From contig JAHEWK010000001.1 of NCBI GenBank assembly GCA_020740775.1, positions 3,100,001 to 3,164,000 of the forward strand: DNA of 64,000 nucleotides. The letters run 5' to 3'. Positions 23,898 through 34,049 of this stretch are shown here, piece after piece (the stretch's first letter is position 1; each line of letters starts with the position of its first letter). The position numbers and the translations under genes are program-made. The stretch is from Ilyonectria destructans (lineage: Eukaryota; Ascomycota; Sordariomycetes; Hypocreales; Nectriaceae). The notes under the pieces are model-generated. The model was not told the origin of the DNA and did not search any database. It was given only the letters and a program-made list of their open reading frames with translations.

Positions 23898-24935
23898 ATG
23901 AAGTTCTCTCTCCTCTCCACTCTCTCGGTCGGCCTCCTCTCAGCCGGCCTCGTTGCCGCTCAGGCCAACGGAACTATCTACGAGGGTACCGTCGCCGAGG
24001 ACCTCAATGGCTCCAACTTCACATATCCCTATCCCGTGAAGCTGTTCAGGTTTGAGAGCCAATTTGAGGACCTCGAGATGGCCTTTATGGACGTCACGCC
24101 CAACGGCAAGTCCAACGGCAGGACGGCCATCCTGTTCCATGGAAGGAACTTCTGTGGCGCCACTTGGGAGGGCACCATCAACGCTCTGAAGGCCGAGGGG
24201 TGGCGCGTCATCGTGCCCGACCAGATTGGCTTCTGCAAGAGCTCGAAGCCTGCGGGCTACCAGTTCAGTCTTCATCAGTTCGCCTGGAACACTCGCGGGC
24301 TGCTTGACGCGCTCGACATCGACAAGGTCACTGTCATCGGCCACTCCATGGGCGGCATGCTCTCGACCCGATTCTCCCTCCAGTACCCCGAGACGGTGGA
24401 TGACCTTGTCATGGTTAACGCCATCGGATGGGAGGACTACATACAGAAGGGCGTTCCCTACATCAGCATCGACAAGACCTGGGTAACTGAGTCGGCATCC
24501 AACTTTGCCTCGATCAAGGGCTATGAGAAGACGACCTACTACGTCGGCGAGTGGAAGGACGAGTACGACACGTGGGTCAACATGCTTGTCAACATCTACT
24601 ACGGCTCCGAGCGCGAGAATTACGTTAAGATCCAGGCCAAGATTGTCAACACGGTCCTTACCCAGCCCATCGCCCACTATTTCGGAGACATCCAGGCCCG
24701 AACCCTGGTGATGGTGGGCGAGAAAGATATCACTGCCATTGGGTCTGCCTGGGCGTCCAAAGAAGTTGCTGCAACACTCGGCCATTTTGACGTCCTCGGA
24801 AAAGAGGTTGCCTCTCAGATCCCCAACGGCCATCTCTTCAGGTTCCCCGACCTGGGACATGCGCCCCAGATCTCCCAACCTGAGCGCTTCCACCGCGCGT
24901 TACTGCGTTTCTTGAACAAGAAGCCCAGGAACTAA
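23898..24935 (+). CDS. Secreted alpha/beta-hydrolase
   Basis: Single exon, 345 residues. A signal peptide covers about 1-21 (hydrophobic LLSTLSVGLLSAGLVAA, cleavage near AAQA). The rest is an alpha/beta-hydrolase fold: oxyanion HGRNFCG at 81-87, the nucleophile elbow GHSMGG with Ser150, acid Asp277 in VGEKDITA, and His321 in DLGHAPQ, a complete catalytic triad. The reaction is therefore probably hydrolysis of an ester, amide, epoxide or halide-like substrate. The acid after beta-7 is the usual place, and a Ser nucleophile argues for an esterase, lipase or peptidase-like activity rather than an epoxide hydrolase, which uses Asp. Several N-glycosylation sites (NGT, NGS, NFT) fit secretion. The context of the start is good (CATCATGAAG). 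The substrate cannot be told. Neighbours give no pathway hint. Confidence 0.88.
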   Translation: MKFSLLSTLSVGLLSAGLVAAQANGTIYEGTVAEDLNGSNFTYPYPVKLFRFESQFEDLEMAFMDVTPNGKSNGRTAILFHGRNFCGATWEGTINALKAEGWRVIVPDQIGFCKSSKPAGYQFSLHQFAWNTRGLLDALDIDKVTVIGHSMGGMLSTRFSLQYPETVDDLVMVNAIGWEDYIQKGVPYISIDKTWVTESASNFASIKGYEKTTYYVGEWKDEYDTWVNMLVNIYYGSERENYVKIQAKIVNTVLTQPIAHYFGDIQARTLVMVGEKDITAIGSAWASKEVAATLGHFDVLGKEVASQIPNGHLFRFPDLGHAPQISQPERFHRALLRFLNKKPRN

Positions 24936-25888
24936 TGTTATTGCTTATGATGTATATAGCAAAAGAACTATGATTTTAAAATTATCTGTATACAATTTTA
25001 GTCCATGGACCTTCTTAAACACCAGACATAGGGGGAACGACCTGGGCGATGGCGAGCGCGAAATTCAACTCAACGAGTGTTTGCTATAGGGTAAACGATG
25101 AAATGAACCTCCATTTACTGCATTCGATGGACAGCAACAAAGGAAATGATTCAATCATGTATAGATCACAGAGTGACTGTTCATATTGGAAGGCGAACTA
25201 TAACTGCCTGAGTAGTTTTGCAGTACTCGTGGAACTCTAATTCAATTCGTCGGATGTACTAAAACAAAATACCAATTACACTTCAGACATTCGTTTATAC
25301 CTTCCATCCAGTCGCAACGTTAGCGAATTCATTCAGAACAAAAAACTAACCTCAATGGACTTCATTATACAATAGACTATCAATGAATATTTCCGAGAAT
25401 ACCAAGGCATTGAATTTGGTGTAAGTTGTCATTTCTTACAATGTCACGCAAGTATTGTCTTTGTGGCGGGCGAAACGGCCACTTGATTTGCTTGAGCTGA
25501 TTAGCCCGGGAAGCATTGTTCTAGCGAACCATGCAAACTAGGCCGTCTGTTCAGGTGAACACTGAAAGAAAGCTCCATGTTCAACTTCGGGCCATGGTAA
25601 GTTGAAAGGAGAATTTAACACTCATTGTCCAAGGTCATCTGCGTTAGACTGTTCCCCAAAACACATCGGATTTCTCGGCGCCGTGACAGTCCCTCACATA
25701 CGCCTTGAGACAATCCAATATTTTACATTTCGTATAAATCTGGGCTCTGGATCCCCTGGCCTGGGTCACTTCCTCTTCCACGCCCCACCTACACCAGTTT
25801 GCGCTACATCAGATCCGAGAGCAAACCACGGCCTCGTCTACACTACCAGACACCATTAAGACGCGCCTGAAAGGAACGCATTAAAAAT
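24936..25888. other. Intergenic, no gene seen
   Basis: About 950 bp, AT-rich for this genome, with stops in all frames and only short open frames (25049-25240, 25602-25859) without protein features. The left 60 bases (TTTTAAAATTATC) are the likely 3' end of the hydrolase transcript. Confidence 0.5.
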
Positions 25889-26386
25889 ATGATCATCGAC
25901 GAGACTGAAACGGGGTGCATACCAGACATGTATCTCTCTGAGAAGCCCAATCAACCACCCTCCCAGCTACCTCGCAGGCCAACCCTCCGCCGCGGGCAGA
26001 GGTTCCGCGGGGATACCAAGATAGAATCTGCCATTTTCCCGAGAACCGATTCTTTGACTCATTTCCCTGACCTCCCCGACTTCCCGGATGAGCTCGAGGA
26101 CAGTGAATTGAGTCGACGAGGCGATGCGGAGTTGCCTCAATCGACAAGGCCCCAGACGCCACGGCAGCGACGCCGGACCGGAACACACGTATTCTGCAAG
26201 CATAGTTTCAAAGGTAGCTGCAGGTGCTGCACGCCGCTGAAACCTGATGGCGAGGGTGATTACTGCCAGCGGTGTTGGGAGGGCCGGTGTTCTGGACCCA
26301 GACCGCCAGGTTCCAAATCTGTAAGCCAAGCAGAGCAGCAGGGGAACTTGGTAAGACGAGTTAGCCTTGTAATAACTGGGAAATAA
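25889..26386 (+). CDS. Small Cys-rich hypothetical protein
   Basis: Open frame of 165 codons starting at ATG 25889, preceded by A-rich sequence (TTAAAAAT). I do not recognise the protein. Residues 1-95 are polar and rich in Pro, Arg and acidic residues (FPDLPDFPDELEDSELSRR). About 98-135 carries seven cysteines in a short span (VFCKHSFKGSCRCCTPL, then YCQRCWEGRCSG), a pattern that could bind zinc. There is no signal peptide, so it is not a secreted effector type. A GTAAGC within the last 20 codons could be a donor to a further exon, so the C-terminus is uncertain. It ends 409 bp from the stop of a convergent gene. Codon use is less biased than in the housekeeping genes nearby. Confidence 0.45.
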   Translation: MIIDETETGCIPDMYLSEKPNQPPSQLPRRPTLRRGQRFRGDTKIESAIFPRTDSLTHFPDLPDFPDELEDSELSRRGDAELPQSTRPQTPRQRRRTGTHVFCKHSFKGSCRCCTPLKPDGEGDYCQRCWEGRCSGPRPPGSKSVSQAEQQGNLVRRVSLVITGK

Positions 26387-26795
26387 AAAAAAGTTCTTTA
26401 GCGTATCACAATTTCATTGAGAGGACATCAAGCTCTCGACCTACACAAATGCTCCATTAACGGTGGCAAATACAAGCACACATGATAATCCTTCTTCTGG
26501 ACATATGAAGTGAAAACGTGACCAATCGTAGTCCGCCGGACACTTCTTCTTTTGGCTAATACATCTTCAATTCTCAACCGGCTCGAGTTGACCCCGAGAC
26601 ATCTAGGTATCATCTGAAACATCGCCAGGCCAGCAGGGCGGATATAACGCTAACAAAACAAGAATGGAACTGAATAGACTCCCCTGCTATGCATGACAAA
26701 CCCCAACGCCGTGTCCATAGTACCCCCGAAGAGTTGACCCTTGATTTCCCATTTAACCGCCAATACAGTGTTCAAACATAGCCAACCGACCTCCC
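26387..26795. other. Convergent 3' region
   Basis: Between the small Cys-rich frame (+) and the stop of the large coiled-coil gene (-). AT-rich near 26390-26480. No gene is seen; the minus frame at 26428-26622 has no features. Confidence 0.5.
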
Positions 26796-29683
26796 TCAGC
26801 CTGTGGCCCTCCTCACCCAGAGTGCTGATCCTTCGAAGTCTGACTCTCTTTCCAGACGCTTGTTGGCCCGGTAGAGTTTCAAGCCCAAATCATATTCCTC
26901 TCTCTGAATCTCTGACAGCTCTTCCTTGAGATCCTCCACCTTTTGTTTCTCGATCTCTCGCTTGCGTAAAACTTCTGTGCTGGACATCAAGTTGTCCGTT
27001 GGCATCAACTCCGTCATTTGCTTGATACCCCTGTTGATGTTGGTCCGTCGATGGGCTAAGCTCTCGAGCCGAGCGTTGAGATATGCAACACGGTCATTTG
27101 CGGACTGCATCTCCGGAGGGGCGAGGGGGAGAGCCTTGGCAGTCGACGCGATAGAAACGGGGCGATCAGCGTTGGCCCGGTCAGCTCCCGCCTTGCTCGA
27201 CGAAAGAGTGGACTTGATTGAAATGACGATGGGCTCATCTGTAGGTGACTTGGCGCTTTCGCTTCCAGGAACAGGCCTCCTACGGTCCATCACTGAAGGG
27301 AGCTGCTTCTGCGCAGGAGGCATCGGAGGAATCGGAGGGCGGTCTTCGTCGATTGATCGAGGAGAGTCGGGAATCGCTGTGTTGCACGTGGTGACGCTGA
27401 AACGGGAGGGTGGAGGCACCCAGGGGTCCTCAGCTGTGAAGGGACTCGTCGGCGCTGCCGCGGACAGGTGAGGGACGTATGTCGCCACGCTTTGGTCAGT
27501 GTAGGCGGTATAAACGGAACTAGAAGTTGAGTGATGCGGGTTGTGAGATTGAACATGAGTCGACGGCGACGGCTTTCTCCTGATGGCCTTGTTCGGGTCA
27601 GGTAGATTGGGAGCAAGGCGGGGGGGTACCTGCGCGGGGTGGCTCGTCAAGGCAGGGGGGTGAGACTGCGAAATTGGAGAGTCGTGGTAGGGAGGGCTGG
27701 GATATGCGTGGGAGGGGGCCATATGCGAACTAGGCTCTGGAGAAGGTGTTTTGGAAGCCTCCTTGAGCTTTTGGTTGGACCTGGAGGGCAGCAATCTTCG
27801 GACAGTTGCGGCAGCGGTATTGGACGTTTCAGGCGACACACCACCAGTCCGCGCGCCACGCTTGCTATTTCGACGTCCAATACTAAGAGGTGCAGCGGCT
27901 AAATCATCCCGGACAGGCTCAACGAGTGGTGCACGACCGCTTGCTCCATTCCACGGAGGCCGACTCTCCACGGGCTCCGTCTTTCCTCTGGTGAGTTGTC
28001 GCATGCGCTGTCCAAATGTTGTTGCAGGGTTGCCAGATCGATGGACCTGGGGCCCGGTGACGGTGGTAGTGAGTCCGAACTCTGGACGGCCCGCGTTAGG
28101 CCCTCTGATCGCACTAGGGACTGCTTCCCAAGGATGCTGAACGGCATCGCTCTGCTGATCTCGCAACACGTCCTTTGAACCTGATTCCCTTAGTTTTGTA
28201 GCAGCGTGCTCCCGCTCAGCCCGCTTCTCGCGACGCATTGTCGGGATATGGCTCCGGGGCGCCTGCGGAGAAGTGTCTCTGGCATCTTGGAGCAGCTCCT
28301 GCTGAGACTGATCGGGACTGTCGTCAATGGGTGAGACATCTTCGTGATACCCGCTGTATGCGAAACATTGAATTAGCCATGATGTCCGGAATTTGAGCCA
28401 CCTCATTCTTGTATGGGAATTGGCCTTTGCTGAAGGCGATGCCGAAGAGCGCGTTGAGCAGCCAAACTGCGATCCGCGAGGATTCCGATATCCGAGGCTC
28501 AAGGAAATAGAGACACTCAAAAAAGGAACGTGGCAAAGCGACAAAAAGGCCAATAACCAAGAAATGCGTAGCGGAGTAGTGGAACAAAGAAGGTAGACTT
28601 ACCCGTATTTTGCAGCGCTGATGTCAGGCGAGCTGGGCGGGGAGATGTCGAGGCCCGTAGGACGGCCGTACATGTCTCTGGCAGGTGTCTTTGACTTAGA
28701 AGGCACAGGGGGCGGGTGGTGATGGTCGTCGGTTTCGTTGTCGCCGTAGAGGGAGGAAGTCGGGCGCCAGTCGTGAGGGTTGAGTCGTCGTGGGTTTCGA
28801 GGTGGAAGATCTCCAGAGGGAGGAGCTTCCGGGTCGTCGGAGTCGTGGGGAGGGGAGCTGTGGTCACGGGGAACAGTGTCAGTCAGGCTTTGCTCCTCGC
28901 AACTGCTTATTATCGGGTTTAAGGAACGAAGTATTTCGAGGAAAGGGAAAGACAGCTTATGGCGATGTTGAAGGAAGAAGGAAGGCCGAAGGATTTGGGA
29001 GCACGGTACACCCTGCCACGACACCAGCCCGTGGATCCGCCTGTATCAGCTGAAAGCGTGGTTGGCTTGCTGGCGCTGAGTGCACAGGTGTGTCAATGCC
29101 GATTTGGGCTGAAGACAGGACTGTATTGCGCTATAGGCGACAGTCGAAGAGTGCTGCGCCAACATACGGATCCCAAGCTTGGCATGCCCCAGCTCAACTG
29201 GCCTGGCTTGCATCAACGGAGGCAGTGCTGCGCCTGCCTGGAGGCGCAATATCTTGCAGATGGTCTTGCACTAGCAAGACCACGCCAGCAAGTCTGGATA
29301 GCTCCATGGATGACGGACGAGAAACGGCATTAATACCGCGAGCGCACTTACAGTTGACGTTGTTGAGTAGAATCAGGCCGGGGAACGGTCTTGCCACGGC
29401 GAACTTCGAATCGTTCGGGACCGTTGCGGATCCCAAGGCCGTTGAGGCGGTTGTCGAACTCGTTCTGCCAGAACGCCTGGTCGTCGCCGTTGGCTTCGGG
29501 GTAGTGGATATTTTGTCTGCTGGCGTCGGTGTCGGTATATTGTTTCGGATGTCGTTGCGCTTGTTGTGGCAGCGTTTGGGAGCGAAAGGCGCGCTCTTTG
29601 AGGGTTTGAGGCGGCACCAGTTTGGGTTGCGAGCCGGCTGGGGGCCCAGTGGCGGGTTTCTTGTCCCACATGGCAGGCATCAT
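26796..29683 (-). CDS. Pro/Ser-rich protein with C-terminal coiled coil, three exons
   Basis: Three exons, 29352-29683, 28603-28857 and 26796-28353, with introns of 494 and 249 nt, encode about 714 residues. All junctions keep phase: QRQL|SPPHDSDDPEAPP and KYG|GYHEDVSPIDD. I do not recognise a named family. Residues 1-110 hold a helical charged stretch (QAFWQNEFDNRLNGLGIRNGPERFEVRRGK). About 110-560 is Pro/Ser/Arg-rich, disordered and full of SP/TP sites. About 600-700 is a coiled coil (NDRVAYLNARLESLAHRRTN, then KREIEKQKVEDLKEELSEIQ). Such an architecture fits a cytoskeletal or polarity scaffold, but that is inference only. The first intron is unusually long for this genome, so a small exon or an alternative acceptor may be missed. 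The ATG at 29683 is the first of two adjacent methionines. Confidence 0.7.
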
Positions 29684-30023
29684 CAAGTGTCAGACAGGTG
29701 AGTCGGGCACTGGAGACGCTGGGCTGACCCGTAACAAGCGCCAAGAGTGGAACTGAAGCAGCGGGCTGAGCAGCAGTAGTCGCGTCACGGTGTGCGGTGG
29801 GCGAGGGGCAGCGTGCAGAGTGCCTCGTGTTGCCGCTAGTTATTTTTGGTTGCTCGAAACCACAGTTGGTTCGGGTTGGCGATGAGCCCGCTGACGTCGT
29901 TGGCGAGTGAGAGTCGAGGCGGCGAAAGGCCGGGGATCGGGAATGGCGGGGAACAAAGTGTGGCGGAGGTGCTTCTGGAAGTGATGAACTTTATTTAGCT
30001 CTGTCTCGTCACAAATCAACCGA

Positions 30024-30080
30024 GTGAGTGAATGAATGAATGTGTGTGTGTGAGCGAGTGTGTGAATGAGTGAGTGAGAA
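30024..30080. repeat. GTGT/GAGT microsatellite
   Basis: Imperfect run of GAGTGA-, GAATGAAT-, GTGTGTGT- and GAGTGAGTGAG-type units, in non-coding DNA upstream of the large coiled-coil gene. It is low-complexity and gives the long chance open frames seen on the minus strand here. Confidence 0.8.
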
Positions 30081-30177
30081 TTGAAAGGCAAGCAACAAAG
30101 AAAACCGAAGCCAAAAGCCAGTCGTGGGTGTCAGCTCCAGGCTCGACGAATTCCAAAGACAGAGCGGAATGATTGAC

Positions 30178-30216
30178 AGCAAGGAACAGCAAGGAACAGC
30201 AAGGAACAGCAAGGAG
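30178..30216. repeat. 10-bp tandem repeat CAGCAAGGAA, about 4 copies
   Basis: CAGCAAGGAA is repeated head to tail three times perfectly and a fourth time with A-to-G near the end (CAGCAAGGAG). It is non-coding and about 0.5 kb upstream of the large coiled-coil gene. Copy number is likely to vary between strains. Confidence 0.9.
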
Positions 30217-30792
30217 CAGGTCGTCCGGTCTTAAGAAGAACCCCAAGGTGCGACGCTGGCCGTTGGGTCCATCGTCTTGAATTAATTTGCCGCTGGTACA
30301 CCGTACTCCGGCTCAACGTCTGTATGCACGTATTACTTTTGTACTACTAACATCGGATGGAGCCTGGAGCAAGGAGCGTGATGAGGTATGATTAGCACCG
30401 GGAGGAGCAGTGCAGTAATTAGCTGCCGGCCAGTGGCGTGTCGGTTGTCCCCCGATTGTGCGGCTGCTGGCAAATGAACCAGGGAGGTGACATGGAAAAT
30501 GACGGGGTTTGTTGACTTTGCTGGCTCCCCGAGTGCCGTGGGCCAACCATGTGAGCCCAGGCGTCCAGGTCAGGCCGCGCAGTCTGGGTCGTTCCAGGGC
30601 CGAGGCCGTTGGCAGGCTGGCGACTTGTGCTTTTGCTGCGGTGGATGGGGCGGCGTCAACGTCGCGACGCCAAGCGCTGTGCGAGCTCGTCTCTGGCAAT
30701 GCGGCTTGACTGGGCTGAGAGGCAGCTGAGGCTAGGCGCTCAGGTGCTCGCTCAGGCGCTGGGCGCTGTCGCTGACGCTGACGCTGGGCGCT

Positions 30793-30808
30793 AACTAGGT
30801 ACCTAGTT
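30793..30808. repeat. Perfect 16-bp palindrome around AGGTACCT
   Basis: AACTAGGT followed by its exact reverse complement ACCTAGTT. The central AGGTACCT recurs at 3939-3946, 58118-58125, 58406-58413 and 62400-62407, all between genes. It could be a protein-binding site, but that is inference. Confidence 0.85.
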
Positions 30809-32215
30809 TGCAGCTCAGACAACTAAGGTTATCCGTCGTCGGCTGTTCAGGCTCAACGCTGTGGTTTTGGAGGATCATGGGCATCAAATCATTGCACAAT
30901 GACTAGCCATCGCGTTTCGCCCAGAAACCCTTCCCGCCCTACCTGGTCGGTTGGGGGAGAGACTGCTTGCCTTGTGATGAACCATCCCCTGCACGATCCA
31001 AAAAAAGAGTTATCCCCCTTGCCCATCGTAATTAATACACTGGGCCCCGTCTAATACGGCTTCGTCCCAACTGCCAGCGGATTGTGGATGCCAGTCACCG
31101 TGCCTCGCCCACCACCCCAGCGTAGTGTGCGCCGGATTGACATGGTCCTCGTCAGGGCGTTTTCCTTTTCTCTTCCAGCATAACATCACTCGAGGGTGTT
31201 GTTGGATTTGCTCTCTCCCGCCGCCATGTCAGACATGTTAGGCACGTTGTACACGGCGTAAACAAAGATACCTGATTCGGCCTTTTCCAAGCGGAAGCAC
31301 ATGCTGTGCATGTTCAAGTCTTTATTAGAGTTGAAGGCCAGAGTTCGGACCGTTGCTTCATGCAGGAACACCGTCAGTACAGTACGTAGCACGTAGCCTG
31401 AAGATTGTAGGGAGGGCCCCACCTGCAAGTGGGCTGTTTCAGATGAAGTAGAGATGGGGCAGGGACCTGGTGAAACTGGGGGTTGCACCTGCGCTGGGAC
31501 GACATCGAGTGGACCGTGGCATCGTCCGTCCACTCGTAGCCGAGAACGCCGCAATCCTTCATCAATTCCGCAATTGATGAGGCATCCAAATTTTGTACTT
31601 TCACAATTGTGCACAGTGAGGCCTCTGAGTCTTGTCCTTGCTCCTGGTCCTCTTTAGCGGCCTTGTCCTTGATTCTCCGCCGTTTCTACCGTCTCCTGCC
31701 TTCTGGAGCAGACCGCCTCTCCTCCGAATCTCCTCTTCGGTGCAGTCGTCTCCTGATTACCTGCAGTTCATCAATTTGGCTTTTTTCTCCCTCCTTGCCC
31801 CTGCAGTTCAATCAAGAACCGCCCGCACTCGAGATTTTGTTCCACTCTTGATTTACTCGCCCCTGCAGAATGGCACCTGCAGACACGACATGGCTTAATT
31901 AATTTGGCTGCTAGACTGTTGCATCTCGCGCTGGATGGTCGTTTTCGTCAAGAGCTCCGAAATATCTAGGCTACAAGCATCACCAACTCCGCCAGGATCC
32001 GACGATGCTGTTGTCGGCAGTCTCTGCGAGCCTCGGTCCTGGTTCGTAGCTGATAACTCGAAGCTACGTGTGACTCCGAGGACATGTTAAGAAATGAACG
32101 AAACTAGACTCAATGTAAACCACGGACAGAAACTAAAGGACTAAGGTATCGAGAATGAAACATTACAAAGAAACCTCCCACTGCGACATCATGATCGCCT
32201 AGCATAACCATTGTC

Positions 32216-33400
32216 TCACTTCCAATTCGTCAAGACTGTGTCACCCTGCTTGATCCCGGCAGCAATCAGTCCGTAGTCCCACAGGGATTTTCTCTTCGTT
32301 GCATCCCTCGCTTCTTTCGATGTCTTAAGCTCATCCGTGCCGTTCAAGTATAGTGTTTTTCCCTTGGGAGCATCAACCTCAAAGCACAGTCGTAGCACAT
32401 CCCCAGCGCTCTTCCACAATGGACGCATGGCACCATTCGGGTTGAACTTGACCGCTAGGTAAGCCATAATGGGGAGCATCCACTTGATGTTGAAATGCAT
32501 CATAGAGCCGCCCCGTCGGGTCAGGTCTGAGCTCATTGCACCAGGGTCCAGCCCAACGACTGTGATGTCGGACAACGCTGGGTCTGTTGCGATCCGATTG
32601 GCAAGTTCGTGCCTAGGAGCGGTAAGTTTATGTTGAGCATGCAGTTATTGGGGTACTCACATGAGCATGACGGCGCAGAGCTTGCTCGCTCCATATCGTC
32701 GGAAACCTGTCCACCATCCATCGCCATCCTCGGGAGTGCTCCAGGTCCCCTTGGCGAGCTCCTCCGCGCTAGGAAATAGCGTGGTGCGGCCCTTGTACGG
32801 CTCGCCGCCGATGTTATTGCGTTTGTCGTCAATGCTGAAACAAGGTGTCAGAGACATTGTGATACATAGGCTCTATGCGAAGGATACTCACTCATGGGAC
32901 CAGCTGCCAAGGATGAGAATCCGGCCCTTTTCCTTGTCCATGCTCTGGAGAAGCATGAGAGATAGCAACTGGTTCGCTAGGTAGTTGACATGCCAGGTTA
33001 TCTCATAACCGTCTGCCGTCATGTTCTGTCCTGGTCAAGACATAATTCCCCTCCAGTGGAACAGAAAACTCACAAGTTCCTCGTGGTCTTGATAGGCGGC
33101 ATTGAGAATAAGTGCCTTGATTGGAGGCAACTCCCCTGCTGCGACCCGGCGGTTGATCTCGGTTGCCATCTTCCGAACACTGGCTAGGGAGCTGAGATCC
33201 AAGTCCACGATGTCATGCTTGTGCGACTTTGATCCTGAGTTGAGGACAGTCTTAAGCTGTGTAGCGGTTGCTGCTTTGCGGACCGTGTAGACGCCGGTGT
33301 AGGCGGAAAGCTCAGGCTTCTTGAGAATGCCGGCAACAATGGCTGAGCCAAGGCCTCCGTTGGCGCCTGTTAACAAGATAGTGCCCTGAGAAGATGCCAT
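32216..33400 (-). CDS. Short-chain dehydrogenase/reductase
   Basis: Four exons (33074-33400, 32892-33025, 32661-32834, 32216-32612) with introns of 48, 57 and 48 nt encode 343 residues. All junctions keep phase: EEL|NMTADGYEI, SWSH-DIDDKRN and AVMLM-HELANR. It is a classical-type SDR with an NAD(P)-binding Rossmann fold. The cofactor loop TGANGGLG is at about 11-18. NAA (in ALILNAAYQD, the position of the usual NNAG) is near 102. The catalytic Ser lies in LILGSWSH and the YxxxK motif is YGASK, so the enzyme should be active. A helical C-terminal extension of about 110 residues is unlike the shortest SDRs and resembles retinol-dehydrogenase-like and fungal sterol-reductase-type enzymes. The substrate is unknown. 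The loop EPYKGRTTLFPSAEELAKGTW is an insertion before the YxxxK. A TATA-like GGTATAAGT lies about 100 bp upstream. Confidence 0.87.
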
Positions 33401-34049
33401 GTTTCCCGGACCTTTTCTTTAGTTGGAATCTTGATTATAGCGATGGAGGGTATTGGAAGTATTGAGAAACATGATCAATGTTGTGTAGGCCATGCTCTGG
33501 CACTTATACCCATCCATCGCCGGAGACATGCGAGTACGCTTTAGTGTAATTTGATCCGCCAGTGTTAGTGTTGAGCTACTCATACCACCAATTCCTGCAG
33601 TACATGCAAAGCACGCACTAACAAGGGCTGAGGTGAGCCACTTTACTCCCAACTCCGCAAAGTCCGACTAACACCATCATGGCTTGGCCAAGTGGATCCG
33701 AGGCCTGCTGCTTAAGTTTATGTTCTGCCTTTCTTTTCCATTTTCGGACGAGCCGCGTTGGTTCATTGGCAATGATCCAATCGGAGGCATGAACCTATCG
33801 CCGGTGTCTCGACATCGTGCATGCTTATTAAGGCGATGGCCCTACGCATGATGGGATGTTGACACGAAAATCATGTTCATAAACGTCATCGATTTAAAAC
33901 GAGGGAACTAGCTCGGGCGTGGCGGCTTTGATTGGAAAACAGCTCTGCTATGTAACTTATTCGGTTCTGGCATCTGCCAATATGTACATGATTGAAGAGA
34001 GAAAGAGTCCTACTTGCAGCGTCTAGGTCGTCACAGACAACACATCAGC
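33401..34049. other. Promoter of the SDR gene and 3' region of the lyase
   Basis: Contains the TATA-like element at 33503-33508 for the minus-strand SDR gene. The left-hand short minus frame 33419-33652 is not a gene. The right part is the promoter-free 3' flank of the rhamnogalacturonan lyase. No gene is seen. Confidence 0.5.
33503..33508 (-). promoter_or_regulatory. Candidate TATA box of the SDR gene
   Basis: On the minus strand the sequence reads GGGTATAAGTGCC, about 103 bp upstream of the SDR start codon at 33400. Position and sequence fit a TATA box; no other core element is evident. Confidence 0.4.

Larger units (their letters stand above)
29684..32215. other. Long intergenic region with short repeats
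   Basis: About 2.5 kb upstream of the large coiled-coil gene and downstream of the SDR gene. It contains a TG/GAGT-type microsatellite at about 30024-30080 and a 10-bp repeat at about 30178-30216. At 30793-30808 there is a perfect 16-bp palindrome that contains AGGTACCT. Open frames at 30313-30822 and 31186-31898 run on both strands and lack protein features. Clusters of GGCGCT/GACGCT repeats occur at about 30735-30792. No gene is supported. Confidence 0.45.

Noticed and set aside
23940..24893. 317-codon minus frame across the secreted hydrolase
   Set aside because: Antisense shadow; the plus frame has a signal peptide and complete catalytic triad.
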